Of a stretch of 24,156 nt of DNA, positions 7,169-14,281 are shown in pieces. The notes beneath the pieces were generated by a model, which was not told where the DNA came from, made no database searches, and saw only the letters and a list, made by a program, of their open reading frames with translations. Source of the stretch: CAYPZL01 sp964415045 (GTDB lineage Bacteria; Planctomycetota; Phycisphaerae; Sedimentisphaerales; Anaerobacaceae); assembly GCA_964415045.1 (NCBI GenBank), contig CAYPZL010000076.1, positions 1-24,156 of the forward strand, given 5' to 3'. Position 1 is the stretch's first letter. Each line of letters starts with the position of its first letter. Made by a program: the position numbers and the translations under genes.

Positions 7169-7885
7169 CTAAAAGTGATAGATTGAATGCTCGGCCTTAG
7201 CCTTGATCTCCTCGACGTCCTCCTTCGTCAGATGAATCTCCTTGCTCAACATGGCGGTGAGCTTGAAATGGCGGAAGGAGGTTTCGTCGATTTTCTTCTC
7301 TTTTGACTCCACGAGGGCCACGTTCGTAAGCAGCGAGGAGACGCCCAGTTGCTCGATGTAGGCCGCCACCTGAAGATCGCTGGGGGCCATTCCCTCAATG
7401 GTCAAATTGGTATCGAGCTGCTTCTCGCCCCCGGGTTTGGCGCCGGCGTCGGCAGCGCCGGCCTGTTTGGCGGCCTCATACCGGCTTTTCGCGGCGTTGC
7501 GACGCGACCGGCTCTGCGGCTCTTTCTGAATCAGGTTGAGCTTGACCAGCGAGACACCGGCCGGAAGGTTGTTCGTCAGGGACGCCAGCACCACGCTGCG
7601 CGGCACCGGTTCAATCAGCTCGGCCGTAGTCAAGGCCGTCCGCATCATTTCCTTGCGCCGCGTCTGCAGTTCCTCGAACTTCTTGATCGCTTCCTGCATC
7701 CGCGCCATCTTCGCGTTCACCAGAGCCTCCTCGGCGTTGCACGCCCGCTGTCGTATCTTGATGGTCACAAACGAACCACCCCAGGCAGCCATTACCACCG
7801 AGAAGAGAACGAGACACATCAAGTTGGCTCTACGCGACTCGTTGCTCTGTACGTAATCATCTGGCACAAAGTTTATGTTTGACAT
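7169..7885 (-). CDS. pilN: Pilus assembly protein PilN (GspL C-terminal-like)
   Basis: The protein of about 238 aa starts MSNINFVPDDYVQ. INFVPDDY corresponds to the conserved INLLPW-type peptide by which PilN docks on PilM. One membrane helix follows (about 23-43), then a coiled segment and a periplasmic domain with LTNNLPAGVSLVKLNLIQ, a characteristic PilN ferredoxin-like strand pattern. An Ala/Gly/Lys-rich insertion at about 140-158 lies inside this domain and is probably a flexible loop. A GGAGG site serves either GTG at 7888 (9-nt spacing) or ATG at 7885 (12-nt spacing); ATG is given here. It lies 49 bp after pilM and before pilO. Confidence 0.88.
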   Translation of the reverse strand: MSNINFVPDDYVQSNESRRANLMCLVLFSVVMAAWGGSFVTIKIRQRACNAEEALVNAKMARMQEAIKKFEELQTRRKEMMRTALTTAELIEPVPRSVVLASLTNNLPAGVSLVKLNLIQKEPQSRSRRNAAKSRYEAAKQAGAADAGAKPGGEKQLDTNLTIEGMAPSDLQVAAYIEQLGVSSLLTNVALVESKEKKIDETSFRHFKLTAMLSKEIHLTKEDVEEIKAKAEHSIYHF

Positions 7886-7934
7886 CACTCTTGTCTACCT
7901 CCGTTGAGGAACATCAGACAACGTGCGCCGTTAT

Positions 7935-8873
7935 CTACGTAAGGCTGAGCCCGAAAGCCAGGGCCCAGCTCACCTTTCCGTTTCTTCTGTCCAGACCGAG
8001 GCGGTCCGGGTCGGTCAGCTCGATGGCCGCCATGCAATCGCCCATCTGCGCCTGAACCTCCAGTTGCTGGGCGACCGTCCGATAGATGTCCGCATCCACC
8101 GCCAGGCCCGAGAGGAAGATCAGCCGCTCGATCTGCATGTTCTTGTAGAGCGAGAGAAACTGGCGTCGGCAGGCGGTCAGCTCCATCCCCAGCCTTCCGA
8201 CCAGCTTCTCGTCCTTGAGCTGCTTGGTGCCCATGGGGATTGAGATGGCATACAGCGGATTCTTGTGCCGGCAGACCACGACGTTGGTGCAGTCCGGCTC
8301 GATGTCGAGCAGCATCACAATCGCGTCCAGGTCGGTTTTGCGCCGGCCGAAGAAACGCGCGTAGCAACTGGAAAGAGCCATCGGCCAGACGCCGATCGAG
8401 CGAATCGACAGGCCGGCACGCTCATAGATCGCCAGGTGCCGCTCGATCACCGCCCGCTCCGTCGCCACCACCATGACATTGTCCTGTTCGGTCGGGATGT
8501 ACTTGATCATGGTGTTCTTCTGCAACGGCTCGAACGGCAGCTTCTGCTTGATTTTCGCAAAGATCGCATCCTCGATCTTGCCGTCGAACTTCTTGGGCCA
8601 ACGAACGTGATCGATGAACACCGAGTTCGCCGGCAGCGCCGCCACTACCTCCTTGCCTTTGAACAGCTTGCGACCGGTGGCCTCTCGCATCACCTCAATG
8701 GCCCATCGCTGCCACCGGGCGGTCCCCGCCGTGATGTCCGCGGGCCGGTTCACGTATTGCCCGGCCACCAGAAGTGTCTCTTCGCCGCCGTTGGCAAGCT
8801 GCGCCAGCTTGAGGCAGTCGTTGCCCAGATCCACCCCGATACTATAAGAACGCTTTTTGCCCAGTCCAAACAT
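7935..8873 (-). CDS. pilM: Actin-like pilus assembly protein PilM
   Basis: The 312-aa protein opens with SIGVDLGNDCLKLAQL, the phosphate-1 loop of the actin/FtsA-like fold. It continues with motifs expected for PilM: ALPANSVFIDHVRWPK, an IKQKLPFEP segment, a VMVVATERAVIERHL strand-helix, and a final adenosine-type region near residues 250-260 (FLSGLAV). PilM is a cytoplasmic ring component that binds ATP and the N-terminal peptide of PilN, linking the ATPases to the envelope. It is the first gene of the operon. Only a weak ribosome-binding site (GGATAGG, about 13 nt upstream) precedes the ATG. The family is normally about 350 aa, so this copy is slightly short, but no domain is obviously lost. 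Confidence 0.9.
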   Translation of the reverse strand: MFGLGKKRSYSIGVDLGNDCLKLAQLANGGEETLLVAGQYVNRPADITAGTARWQRWAIEVMREATGRKLFKGKEVVAALPANSVFIDHVRWPKKFDGKIEDAIFAKIKQKLPFEPLQKNTMIKYIPTEQDNVMVVATERAVIERHLAIYERAGLSIRSIGVWPMALSSCYARFFGRRKTDLDAIVMLLDIEPDCTNVVVCRHKNPLYAISIPMGTKQLKDEKLVGRLGMELTACRRQFLSLYKNMQIERLIFLSGLAVDADIYRTVAQQLEVQAQMGDCMAAIELTDPDRLGLDRRNGKVSWALAFGLSLT

Positions 8874-9079
8874 ATGAGGTTAGCCTATCCAAAAAAGAGA
8901 CTCGACCGTACTTCGTTCTGTCGCGGCGATAGGGATTACGTCTTGTCGCATATTGTTGTGACCCCTGTTTCCTTGATACCCTATGGCCTTGCAGATTCCT
9001 GCACCGGACCGGTCGGCAGTACTATTTCGGCTATCGGGCCGGCGCCAATTAAAATATAGAAACAGAAGTGCGCGAGGCC
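8874..9079 (-). promoter_or_regulatory. Leader/promoter region of the pil operon
   Basis: This 206-bp stretch precedes pilM and follows a terminator-like hairpin, so the pilus operon promoter must be in it. An A/T-rich patch at about 9048-9060 and an inverted motif around ACCGGTC (9004-9014) are visible. I find no strong -35/-10 pair and no convincing riboswitch fold. Confidence 0.35.
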
Positions 9080-9116
9080 AAAAAGCACCGCCGATATTGG
9101 CCCGCGGCGCCGGTGC
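9080..9116 (-). terminator. Rho-independent terminator after gpsA
   Basis: On the minus strand GCACCG..CCG pairs with CGG..CGGTGC (about 9 bp with one small bulge and an 11-nt loop), followed by CTTTTTGG. It lies about 210 bp past the gpsA stop and before pilM, so it would separate the two transcripts. Confidence 0.5.
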
Positions 9117-9325
9117 AGGCGCCTACCGGCAACCGGGGTGGCTCCGATAACGCACCTCCATCGTCGCCGGTTGCGTCGGCGCAGACAGGAGGTCGGCCCC
9201 GGACGACGCCGCGGTCCACAGGGAAATGCGGTGGAATCACCAAACGAGGGTCGGGCGCATGGGAAGGAAAGATCGGGCGCGGACGTGAGGTCGCGCCATG
9301 GGCAAGGCAGCGCCGGCCGGCGCCC
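9117..9325. other. Intergenic stretch downstream of gpsA, no gene seen
   Basis: This is GC-rich sequence between the gpsA stop and the terminator hairpin. Open frames exist on both strands, but they are arginine/proline-rich by-products of GC bias with no ribosome-binding site and no recognisable motif. It is probably a long gpsA 3' untranslated region. Confidence 0.4.
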
Positions 9326-10333
9326 CTATTCGGCCCTGAGCCGACGGCTCATCAACTCTTCGATGGCGGTCCGGACCGGCTTGCTCTCAAAGAGCACGTC
9401 ATACACAGCCCGGGTTATCGGCATCTCGACGTGATATCGGGCGGCCAATTCCACCACGGATTTTGCGGTCGAGATCCCTTCGACGACCGAATCGGTCGCG
9501 CTGCGGGCCTCTTCCAGCGACTGCCCCCGGCCGATTCGCTCCCCGAAGGAGCGGTTCCGGCCCTTCGGCGAGATGCAGGTGGTCACCAGGTCCCCCAGAC
9601 CGGTCAAGCCGGCGAACGTGCTTTCCTGAGCCCCCATGGCCAGACCCAGCCGGGTGATTTCCGCTAAGCCGCGGGCCAGCAAAGCGGCCTTGGCGTTGTC
9701 CCCGGCGCCGACGCCGTCGATGATGCCGGCGGCGATAGCGATGACGTTCTTCATCGCGCCGGCCAGCTCCACGCCCACCACGTCGACGTTGGTGTACACG
9801 CGCAGCCACGGACACGTAAACGTGCGCTGCACGCCCGCAGCCAGCGATTCGTCTTCGGCCGCCGCGCACGCCGTAGCCGGCAGCTCGCGCGCCAGCTCGT
9901 CGGCGATGGTCGGACCGCTCAACACCGCCAGCCGCTCGGCCCCGCCGACCACATCGGCGATGACCTGTGTCGGCCGCAGCAGCGTCTCGTTCTCGATGCC
10001 CTTGGCCACCGAGACGATCGGAACCTCCGCGGGAACGTGGTCCTGCAAACGAGTCCAGACGCTGCGCATGTATTGACACGGCACCGCCGAGACGACCAGA
10101 TCCGCACCCACCATCGCCTGCTCGTCGCGCGGATCGAAGATGAGCGAGTCGGGCAGCTCGTAGCCCGGCAGAAACTTGCGGTTCTCGCGATGACGCTCGG
10201 TCTGGCCGAGTTGCTCGGCGTCATAGCCCCACATGCGCGTCGTGATGCCCTTGCGGCACAGCAGAATGGCCAGAACCGTTCCCATGCCGCCGTCGCCGAT
10301 AATCGCTACGTTGTGATATTCCCGTTGTGCCAT
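9326..10333 (-). CDS. gpsA: NAD(P)-dependent glycerol-3-phosphate dehydrogenase
   Basis: The 335-aa protein of standard length reduces dihydroxyacetone phosphate to sn-glycerol-3-phosphate for phospholipid synthesis in the cytoplasm. The N-terminal Rossmann motif is VAIIGDGGMGTVLA (about 9-22), in which the usual GAGxWG is varied to GDGGMG. Further GpsA hallmarks are SVAKGIE with Lys111, LSGPTIADELARELPAT (138-153), the catalytic GAMKNVIAIAAG with Lys195, and AGLTGLGDLVTTC (241-253). The C-terminal substrate domain ends with the SVVEGISTAKSV and MPITRAVYDVLF segments. A near-consensus promoter lies about 50-75 bp upstream of the ATG. The ribosome-binding site is weak. Downstream comes an apparent terminator, so the gene is probably monocistronic. 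Confidence 0.96.
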   Translation of the reverse strand: MAQREYHNVAIIGDGGMGTVLAILLCRKGITTRMWGYDAEQLGQTERHRENRKFLPGYELPDSLIFDPRDEQAMVGADLVVSAVPCQYMRSVWTRLQDHVPAEVPIVSVAKGIENETLLRPTQVIADVVGGAERLAVLSGPTIADELARELPATACAAAEDESLAAGVQRTFTCPWLRVYTNVDVVGVELAGAMKNVIAIAAGIIDGVGAGDNAKAALLARGLAEITRLGLAMGAQESTFAGLTGLGDLVTTCISPKGRNRSFGERIGRGQSLEEARSATDSVVEGISTAKSVVELAARYHVEMPITRAVYDVLFESKPVRTAIEELMSRRLRAE

Positions 10334-10380
10334 GACCCTGGTGATTCCTGAATGGATTCCTTTAATAGCTGTCGCATCAG

Positions 10381-10409
10381 ATTAGAACCCCGAATCTCCG
10401 CGAAGTCAA
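10381..10409 (-). promoter_or_regulatory. Sigma70-type promoter of gpsA
   Basis: On the minus strand TTGACT (10404-10409) and TCTAAT (10381-10386) are separated by exactly 17 bp. This predicts a leader of roughly 40 nt before the gpsA ATG. Both boxes match five of six consensus bases. Confidence 0.6.
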
Positions 10410-10466
10410 TTTCGGACCGGCGCTTTGTTGGGAAAGCCGTGCTCCGTCGCCTGGCATATGATCCTC

Positions 10467-10576
10467 GTCATCCTGAGCGGAAGCGAATCCCGGCGCGCCG
10501 GGATGGCCTGAGAATGAGGAATCTCTTCCGTGCGCAGCCCAGATCCTTCGCTCCGCTGCGATTCGTTCAGGATGAC
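10467..10576. repeat. Dispersed imperfect palindromic repeat (TCATCCTGA-type element)
   Basis: The 110-bp element is bounded by GTCATCCTGA (10467-10476) and its exact inverted copy TCAGGATGAC (10567-10576). Inside is a perfect 18-bp palindrome, ATCCCGGCGCGCCGGGAT (10487-10504), and near the right arm a run of CTTCGCTCCGCTGCG type. Elements with TCATCCTGAGCGG...AGGATGAC ends are widely scattered in intergenic DNA of several bacterial phyla and are probably non-autonomous miniature elements. This copy lies between gpsA and the pseudopilin-like gene. No protein is encoded. Confidence 0.75.
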
Positions 10577-10756
10577 AAACCGCGCAGAAAGTAATCATAG
10601 TCCGCATAACAGACGACCGAGAAACTGGCCCAAACCTGAGACGTCCGAGTAGAAAGCGGTGATTATCGTAGGGCCGGCGGTACCGGAGCCGCTCGCCTCT
10701 TTTTTTTGTCCGTCCCGGCCGCACCCGACCGATAACCAGTATCACTTCCGGCATTT

Positions 10757-11587
10757 CTATTCGAAGTTGCAGATGTCGTCCTCTGTCCCGTACAACCCAT
10801 CCCGGCCGGCACTGATGAGAATGTAACGGTCCGCGCGATACGGCACGGGCCGCGCCGGGTTCTTGTGGCTCAGTGTATTCAGATAAAACCGCTTCGGATC
10901 GGCAAGCGGATGAATGGCATCCGGATCGCCCGGCACACCCAGCGCGATCAACGCCTGATTGTCCCGGTAGTCGTAAATGTTCTTCGGATTGTCCGGGTCG
11001 TTCACATCGTGCGTCGTCCCATTGGGATCGGCTCGATAATACAGAACCGGCATCCCCGTCTCTTTCCCGCCCGGGCGTTCCTGTTCGTAACAATCACACA
11101 AAACGTAAACGTGCTCGGCAAACGGCCCCGTCTTGCCTTTGCCGTAGACGTCGACCAACCGGTGCGCACGGGCAGACTCCGGCGGCAGGAACGGTCCCCT
11201 TCTGCCTTCAAGCGTCACGGCTGCGTACAAGAGTTTGCCGGTGTTGGGATCTGCCCCGTCGAGCCGGAATCCTGAGTGTCGATGAAAGCCAGCCAAGTCC
11301 TGCCCCATCATGGCCTCGGCCAGCTTCATCGCCCCGCAGTAGGGCAAACCCGTCTCGTCATTCGCATCGGACGGGGGACTGCGGCCAAACTCGTCGGGAA
11401 AAAGCTCGAGCGCTGCCTCGAAAGAATGAAATTGAGCCTTTTGCTTTACCTTGACGTCGTGATGCCGGACAGAGCGGATGAAATAAACTCCAGGAAGCAC
11501 GAAGAAGATAAGGAGGAGCAGGCCGACAAATAGTAGAAGGCAGAACTTCAGCGCAGCCCAATCGCGTGATGAAATCGCATCGTTCAT
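10757..11587 (-). CDS. Membrane-anchored pseudopilin-like protein of unknown function
   Basis: The 276-aa protein has a hydrophobic N-terminal helix (about 15-38) after MNDAISSRDWAALKF, then a soluble, probably periplasmic domain. It ends with YILISAGRDGLYGTEDDICNFE. Tails with GRDGxYGTEDDI are common in GspG-type pseudopilin-like proteins of planctomycetes and probably form a calcium-binding loop. The helix follows SVRHHDVK-type basic residues on its outer side, and no G/FTLxE prepilin cleavage site is present, so the protein seems to keep its anchor and not enter a pilus. Two Asp/Asn-rich segments (DPNGTTHDVNDPDNPKN and YDYRDNQAL) may form further loops. GGGAG lies 7 nt before the ATG. The gene follows hflX by 72 bp, possibly in one transcript. 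Its role is unknown; the pseudopilin-fold assignment is inference from the tail and from memory of the family. Confidence 0.65.
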   Translation of the reverse strand: MNDAISSRDWAALKFCLLLFVGLLLLIFFVLPGVYFIRSVRHHDVKVKQKAQFHSFEAALELFPDEFGRSPPSDANDETGLPYCGAMKLAEAMMGQDLAGFHRHSGFRLDGADPNTGKLLYAAVTLEGRRGPFLPPESARAHRLVDVYGKGKTGPFAEHVYVLCDCYEQERPGGKETGMPVLYYRADPNGTTHDVNDPDNPKNIYDYRDNQALIALGVPGDPDAIHPLADPKRFYLNTLSHKNPARPVPYRADRYILISAGRDGLYGTEDDICNFE

Positions 11588-11659
11588 GGCAATCTCCCTC
11601 GCAACAGGTTATCTCAGTTGCGTCGCCCGCGGCGACGGCCAAACATCGGTCACACGGCC

Positions 11660-12976
11660 TTAGCCCTGTACGATCTCGAGTTTGTCGGGGCGGAGGCGTT
11701 CTAATTCGGGCAGTTGCTTCTGGCCCATTCGCACGTCGATAACGACGGAGCTGTCGGCATACTGCTCGTTGAGGATCCGCCCGTGGGCCCGCAGGTAGCT
11801 TTGCACCTTGCCGTTGGACTGGCGCGAGCAGACCCGCAGCACGACCTCACGTCCCCGGTACTGCTCGGTGACCTTCTCGCTGAGCTCGTCCAGACCCAGC
11901 CCACTCCGCGCCGAGACGGCGACGGCCTCCGGATGCAGCGTCTGGAGCGTCTCGAGCAGGCTGACGTCCTTGATCGCGTCGATCTTGTTCAGCACTTCCA
12001 GCACCGGCCTGTCGCTGCACCCGATCTCCGACAGGACGCCGTTGACCGACTCGATCTGGCTCATGGCCTCGGCGTTGGAGACGTCAATGACGTGCAGCAA
12101 CAGGTCCGCGTTGACCGCTTCCTCCAGCGTCGCCTTGAACGAGGCCACGAGCTGGTGGGGCAGATTCCCGACGAAACCGACCGTGTCACTGAGCAGGACC
12201 TCCACGCCACGTGCGGGCGTCCATTTCCGCGTCCGCGTGTCCAGCGTGGCGAAGAGCCGGTCCTCGACGAACACGCCGGCGTCGGTGAGGCTGTTGAGCA
12301 GCGTGCTCTTGCCGGCGTTGGTATAACCGACCAGGCAAATTTTGAATGTGCCCGTCCGCCCCTTGATCTCGCGGAGCTTGCGGCGGTCGATGCCGACCAA
12401 CTCGCGTTTGAGCTCGCTGATCCGCTTGGTGACGAGCCGCCGGTCGATTTCCAACTGCTGCTCGCCCGGGCCGCGGGTGCCGATTCCGCCGACGGCGCCG
12501 GCCGAAGTGCCGCCGCCGGCGCCGGCGACCGTGTCTAAGTGCGACCACATCCGCGTCAGACGCGGATACGTGTACTCCAACTGCGCCAGCTCGACCTGGA
12601 GCTTGGCCTGCTTGGTTTTGGCCCGCGTGGCGAAAATGTCGAGGATCAGCTCGCTGCGATCCAGCACCTTGACCTGAACAATCTTCTCCAACTCGCGGAT
12701 CTGGGCAGGCGAGAGATCGTTGTCGAAGATCACCACGTCGGCCTTGTGCCGCCTGACCCGCTGGCCAAGCTGTAAGACCTTGCCCTTACCTAAATACGTG
12801 GAAGGCTTAATCGTGCGGATTTTCTGCTGAAACCGGTCAACGACGACCGCCCCGGCACTTTCGGCCAGCGCAGTCAACTCGGCCAAATCGTCCCACCCGT
12901 CCGATCTCGACAAGATCGCGGCCACCAGAACGGCCCGTTCTTTCCTGACTCTCAGAGTCTGACGAAACTTCTCCAA
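11660..12976 (-). CDS. hflX: Ribosome-associated GTPase HflX
   Basis: The product of about 438 aa has the HflX N-terminal domain, including STYLGKGKVLQL and DNDLSPAQIRELE. The coiled linker carries the family signature GGTSAGAVGGIGTRGPGEQQLEIDRR. The G domain follows, with G1 GYTNAGKST (about 217-225), G3 DTVGF (264-268), G4 NKID (330-333) and G5 SARSG (355-359). HflX splits or rescues stalled 70S/100S ribosomes under stress in characterised bacteria. The start is a TTG at 12976. GGAGG lies upstream (11-nt spacing), the predicted transcription start leaves almost no leader for the alternative TTG at 12994, and LEKFRQTL fits the usual family N-terminus. It is transcribed divergently from rpsU, a translation gene. 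Confidence 0.95.
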   Translation of the reverse strand: MEKFRQTLRVRKERAVLVAAILSRSDGWDDLAELTALAESAGAVVVDRFQQKIRTIKPSTYLGKGKVLQLGQRVRRHKADVVIFDNDLSPAQIRELEKIVQVKVLDRSELILDIFATRAKTKQAKLQVELAQLEYTYPRLTRMWSHLDTVAGAGGGTSAGAVGGIGTRGPGEQQLEIDRRLVTKRISELKRELVGIDRRKLREIKGRTGTFKICLVGYTNAGKSTLLNSLTDAGVFVEDRLFATLDTRTRKWTPARGVEVLLSDTVGFVGNLPHQLVASFKATLEEAVNADLLLHVIDVSNAEAMSQIESVNGVLSEIGCSDRPVLEVLNKIDAIKDVSLLETLQTLHPEAVAVSARSGLGLDELSEKVTEQYRGREVVLRVCSRQSNGKVQSYLRAHGRILNEQYADSSVVIDVRMGQKQLPELERLRPDKLEIVQG

Positions 12977-13005
12977 TGAAGAGCATACCTCCAAATACAG
13001 CGTTC

Positions 13006-13034
13006 ATTATAGCCGGTTTTCGGCCTGTGTTCAA
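13006..13034 (-). promoter_or_regulatory. Strong sigma70-type promoter of hflX
   Basis: On the minus strand TTGAAC (13029-13034) is followed after exactly 17 bp by a perfect TATAAT (13006-13011). The expected start of transcription is near 12999. A GGAGG site follows immediately, supporting initiation at the TTG at 12976. Confidence 0.75.
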
Positions 13035-13141
13035 GATCCACGCCACCGGCGGCGACGCCCGCCTCAAACACATATACGCCCGGGCGAAGGCCCCGACGGC
13101 ACAGAATTCGCGGAAAAAGGCGATTTGCCCCTTTTTTTGGC

Positions 13142-13170
13142 TTGAAAATCGGACCAAAGAACATTATCTT
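13142..13170 (+). promoter_or_regulatory. Sigma70-type promoter of rpsU
   Basis: TTGAAA (13142-13147) and TATCTT (13165-13170) are separated by exactly 17 bp, about 88 bp before the rpsU start codon. This leaves a leader of roughly 80 nt. Confidence 0.65.
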
Positions 13171-13257
13171 TAGTGTTCCCTACATTATGACGAAGAATTC
13201 AACCGTATAAGCGCGTTTTCTCGTTGGCCTTGAGAATCCTTGTAAGGAGTAGAATTA

Positions 13258-13434
13258 GTGTTAAAAGTCAAGATGCGTTCCGGCGAATCCGTTCAGCAAA
13301 TGATCAGGCGCTTCAAAAAGCTGTGCGAAAAGGAAGGTTTGATCCGCGATATGAAGCGCACGACCTACTACGAGAAACCTTCCGAAAGAGAACGCCGGCG
13401 TATGCGCAAGGCCCAGCGAGCCGCCCGACGCTAA
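13258..13434 (+). CDS. rpsU: Ribosomal protein bS21
   Basis: The short 58-codon gene encodes VLKVKMRSGESVQQMIRRFK and continues KKLCEKEGLIRDMKRTTYYEKPSERERRR, ending in an Arg/Ala-rich helix (MRKAQRAARR). This is the bS21 pattern: a V-K-V-R-x-G-E-S strand, the helix with RRFKK and the 'YEKPSERRRR' segment. bS21 is a small-subunit protein near the mRNA exit channel and affects initiation. The start is GTG with AAGGAG (13244-13249) 8 nt upstream. It has its own promoter and a rho-independent terminator, so it is monocistronic. The family is typically 55-75 aa. Confidence 0.93.
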   Translation: MLKVKMRSGESVQQMIRRFKKLCEKEGLIRDMKRTTYYEKPSERERRRMRKAQRAARR

Positions 13435-13469
13435 TCCATAGCCTTCCGGCACCTCCAATCGAGTACGAT

Positions 13470-13510
13470 CCGAGCAAGCAGCGTTTCCCCTCACCGCCTG
13501 CTCGGTTTTT
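13470..13510 (+). terminator. Rho-independent terminator of rpsU
   Basis: CCGAGCA (13470-13476) pairs with TGCTCGG (13499-13505), with an inner GCG/CGC pairing, followed directly by TTTTT (13506-13510). It lies 36 bp after the bS21 stop codon. Confidence 0.8.
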
Positions 13511-13537
13511 CATTTCCCCTGCACCCGAGCGCACAAT

Positions 13538-13564
13538 GTCATTGCGAGCGAAGCGAAGCAATCT
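13538..13564. repeat. Half of a GTCATTGCGAG-type dispersed repeat
   Basis: The string starting GTCATTGCGAGCGAAGCGAA and ending in GCAATCT is the left arm of a family of intergenic palindromic repeats common in many bacterial genomes. The usual inverted right arm (AGATTGCTTCG...CGCAATGAC) is not found in the next 200 bp, so this copy seems truncated or decayed. Confidence 0.6.
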
Positions 13565-13658
13565 ACAGGCGCACAATTCGTGAAACGCGGTGGGAGGGTA
13601 TCGGCCTACTGCCGCCCGGCAGGCACGCATCGCGTTCAACGCTTCAGGGACACCCCAT

Positions 13659-13687
13659 TTGCCTTTCCTCCGGCTTGCGCCTACAAT
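13659..13687 (+). promoter_or_regulatory. Promoter of the DUF3795-type / BNR gene pair
   Basis: TTGCCT (13659-13664) and TACAAT (13682-13687) are separated by exactly 17 bp. Transcription would begin near 13694, just upstream of the GTG start at 13712. This argues against the longer reading frame that begins at 13580. Confidence 0.55.
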
Positions 13688-13711
13688 GCCGGTATTGACC
13701 CGGAGCATGCG

Positions 13712-14200
13712 GTGGTTTTCGGTGTGGAGAACCGGGTAATACAGGCAAATGAGTCGAAGCGGTCGCGTCGTGATTCTCTGGCCACCGCCACGGCCTCCGT
13801 GGCCGCGGCGGGCATGATGGGAGCAGGCTGTATGGAACCGAACCAAGGAACACGCAAAACCCTGGGCATGTGCGGACTGGATTGTGCGGCGTGCCCGGCC
13901 CTCATCGCTCACAAGACCAACGATCGGGCCCTGAGGGAAAAGACCGCCACCGAATGGTCCCAACAGTTTCAGGTGGAGCTCAAGCCCGAGGACATCGACT
14001 GCGTGAGCTGTCTGAAGGCCGAAGGCCCGCACATCGGCCACTGCAGCGAGTGCGAGATCCGCAAGTGCGGCCAGGACCGCAAGGTGGACAACTGCGCCCT
14101 GTGCGCCGACTACCCCTGCGAGACCATCGCCGGCTTCCTCGCCAAGGTTCCGCCGGCCAAGGCCAACCTGGACGAGGTCGGGCGCGCCCGCCGAAGTTGA
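13712..14200 (+). CDS. Cysteine-rich DUF3795-type protein with a Tat/lipoprotein signal
   Basis: The frame given encodes about 162 aa. The N-terminal part carries S-R-R-D-S-L followed by an Ala-rich hydrophobic stretch and GAGC (Cys40). This pattern is of a twin-arginine signal ending in a lipobox. The mature part starts near MEPNQGTRKT and contains MCGLDCAACPA (Cys54, 58, 61), then DCVSCLK, HCSECEIRKC, NCALC and DYPCE. This arrangement of CxxC-like pairs is that of DUF3795, a putative zinc- or metal-binding family of unknown function. GTG at 13712 has GGAG 6 nt upstream and a promoter at the right distance. An ATG at 13832, also with GGAG, would give a shorter cytoplasmic protein. The codons between the two starts are strongly G/C at third positions, so I favour the longer form. 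The gene lies 81 bp before the BNR lipoprotein. Confidence 0.72.
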   Translation: MVFGVENRVIQANESKRSRRDSLATATASVAAAGMMGAGCMEPNQGTRKTLGMCGLDCAACPALIAHKTNDRALREKTATEWSQQFQVELKPEDIDCVSCLKAEGPHIGHCSECEIRKCGQDRKVDNCALCADYPCETIAGFLAKVPPAKANLDEVGRARRS

Positions 14201-14281
14201 CCGGCCGTATTCTGGTAGCACCGGAGAGGGAACATGAAGGAGTTTGGCGCCGAGTTGTGCCGACATGCGGGAGAAACGGTA

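Noticed and set aside
8920..9010. Possible c-di-GMP (GEMM) riboswitch before pilM: GCAAGGCC and AAGGAAACAGG-like strings
   Set aside because: The strings only loosely recall the GEMM core. The conserved ACGCAAAGG-type segments and paired stems could not be laid out convincingly.
10670..10710. Plus-strand hairpin followed by eight T residues
   Set aside because: No plus-strand gene ends here and the stem is only about 4 bp. Minus-strand genes on both sides would read an A-run.
13580..13711. Longer N-terminus for the DUF3795-type protein from GTG 13580
   Set aside because: A promoter (13659-13687) lies inside this extension, and part of it is repeat DNA; the translated extension has no signal or domain.
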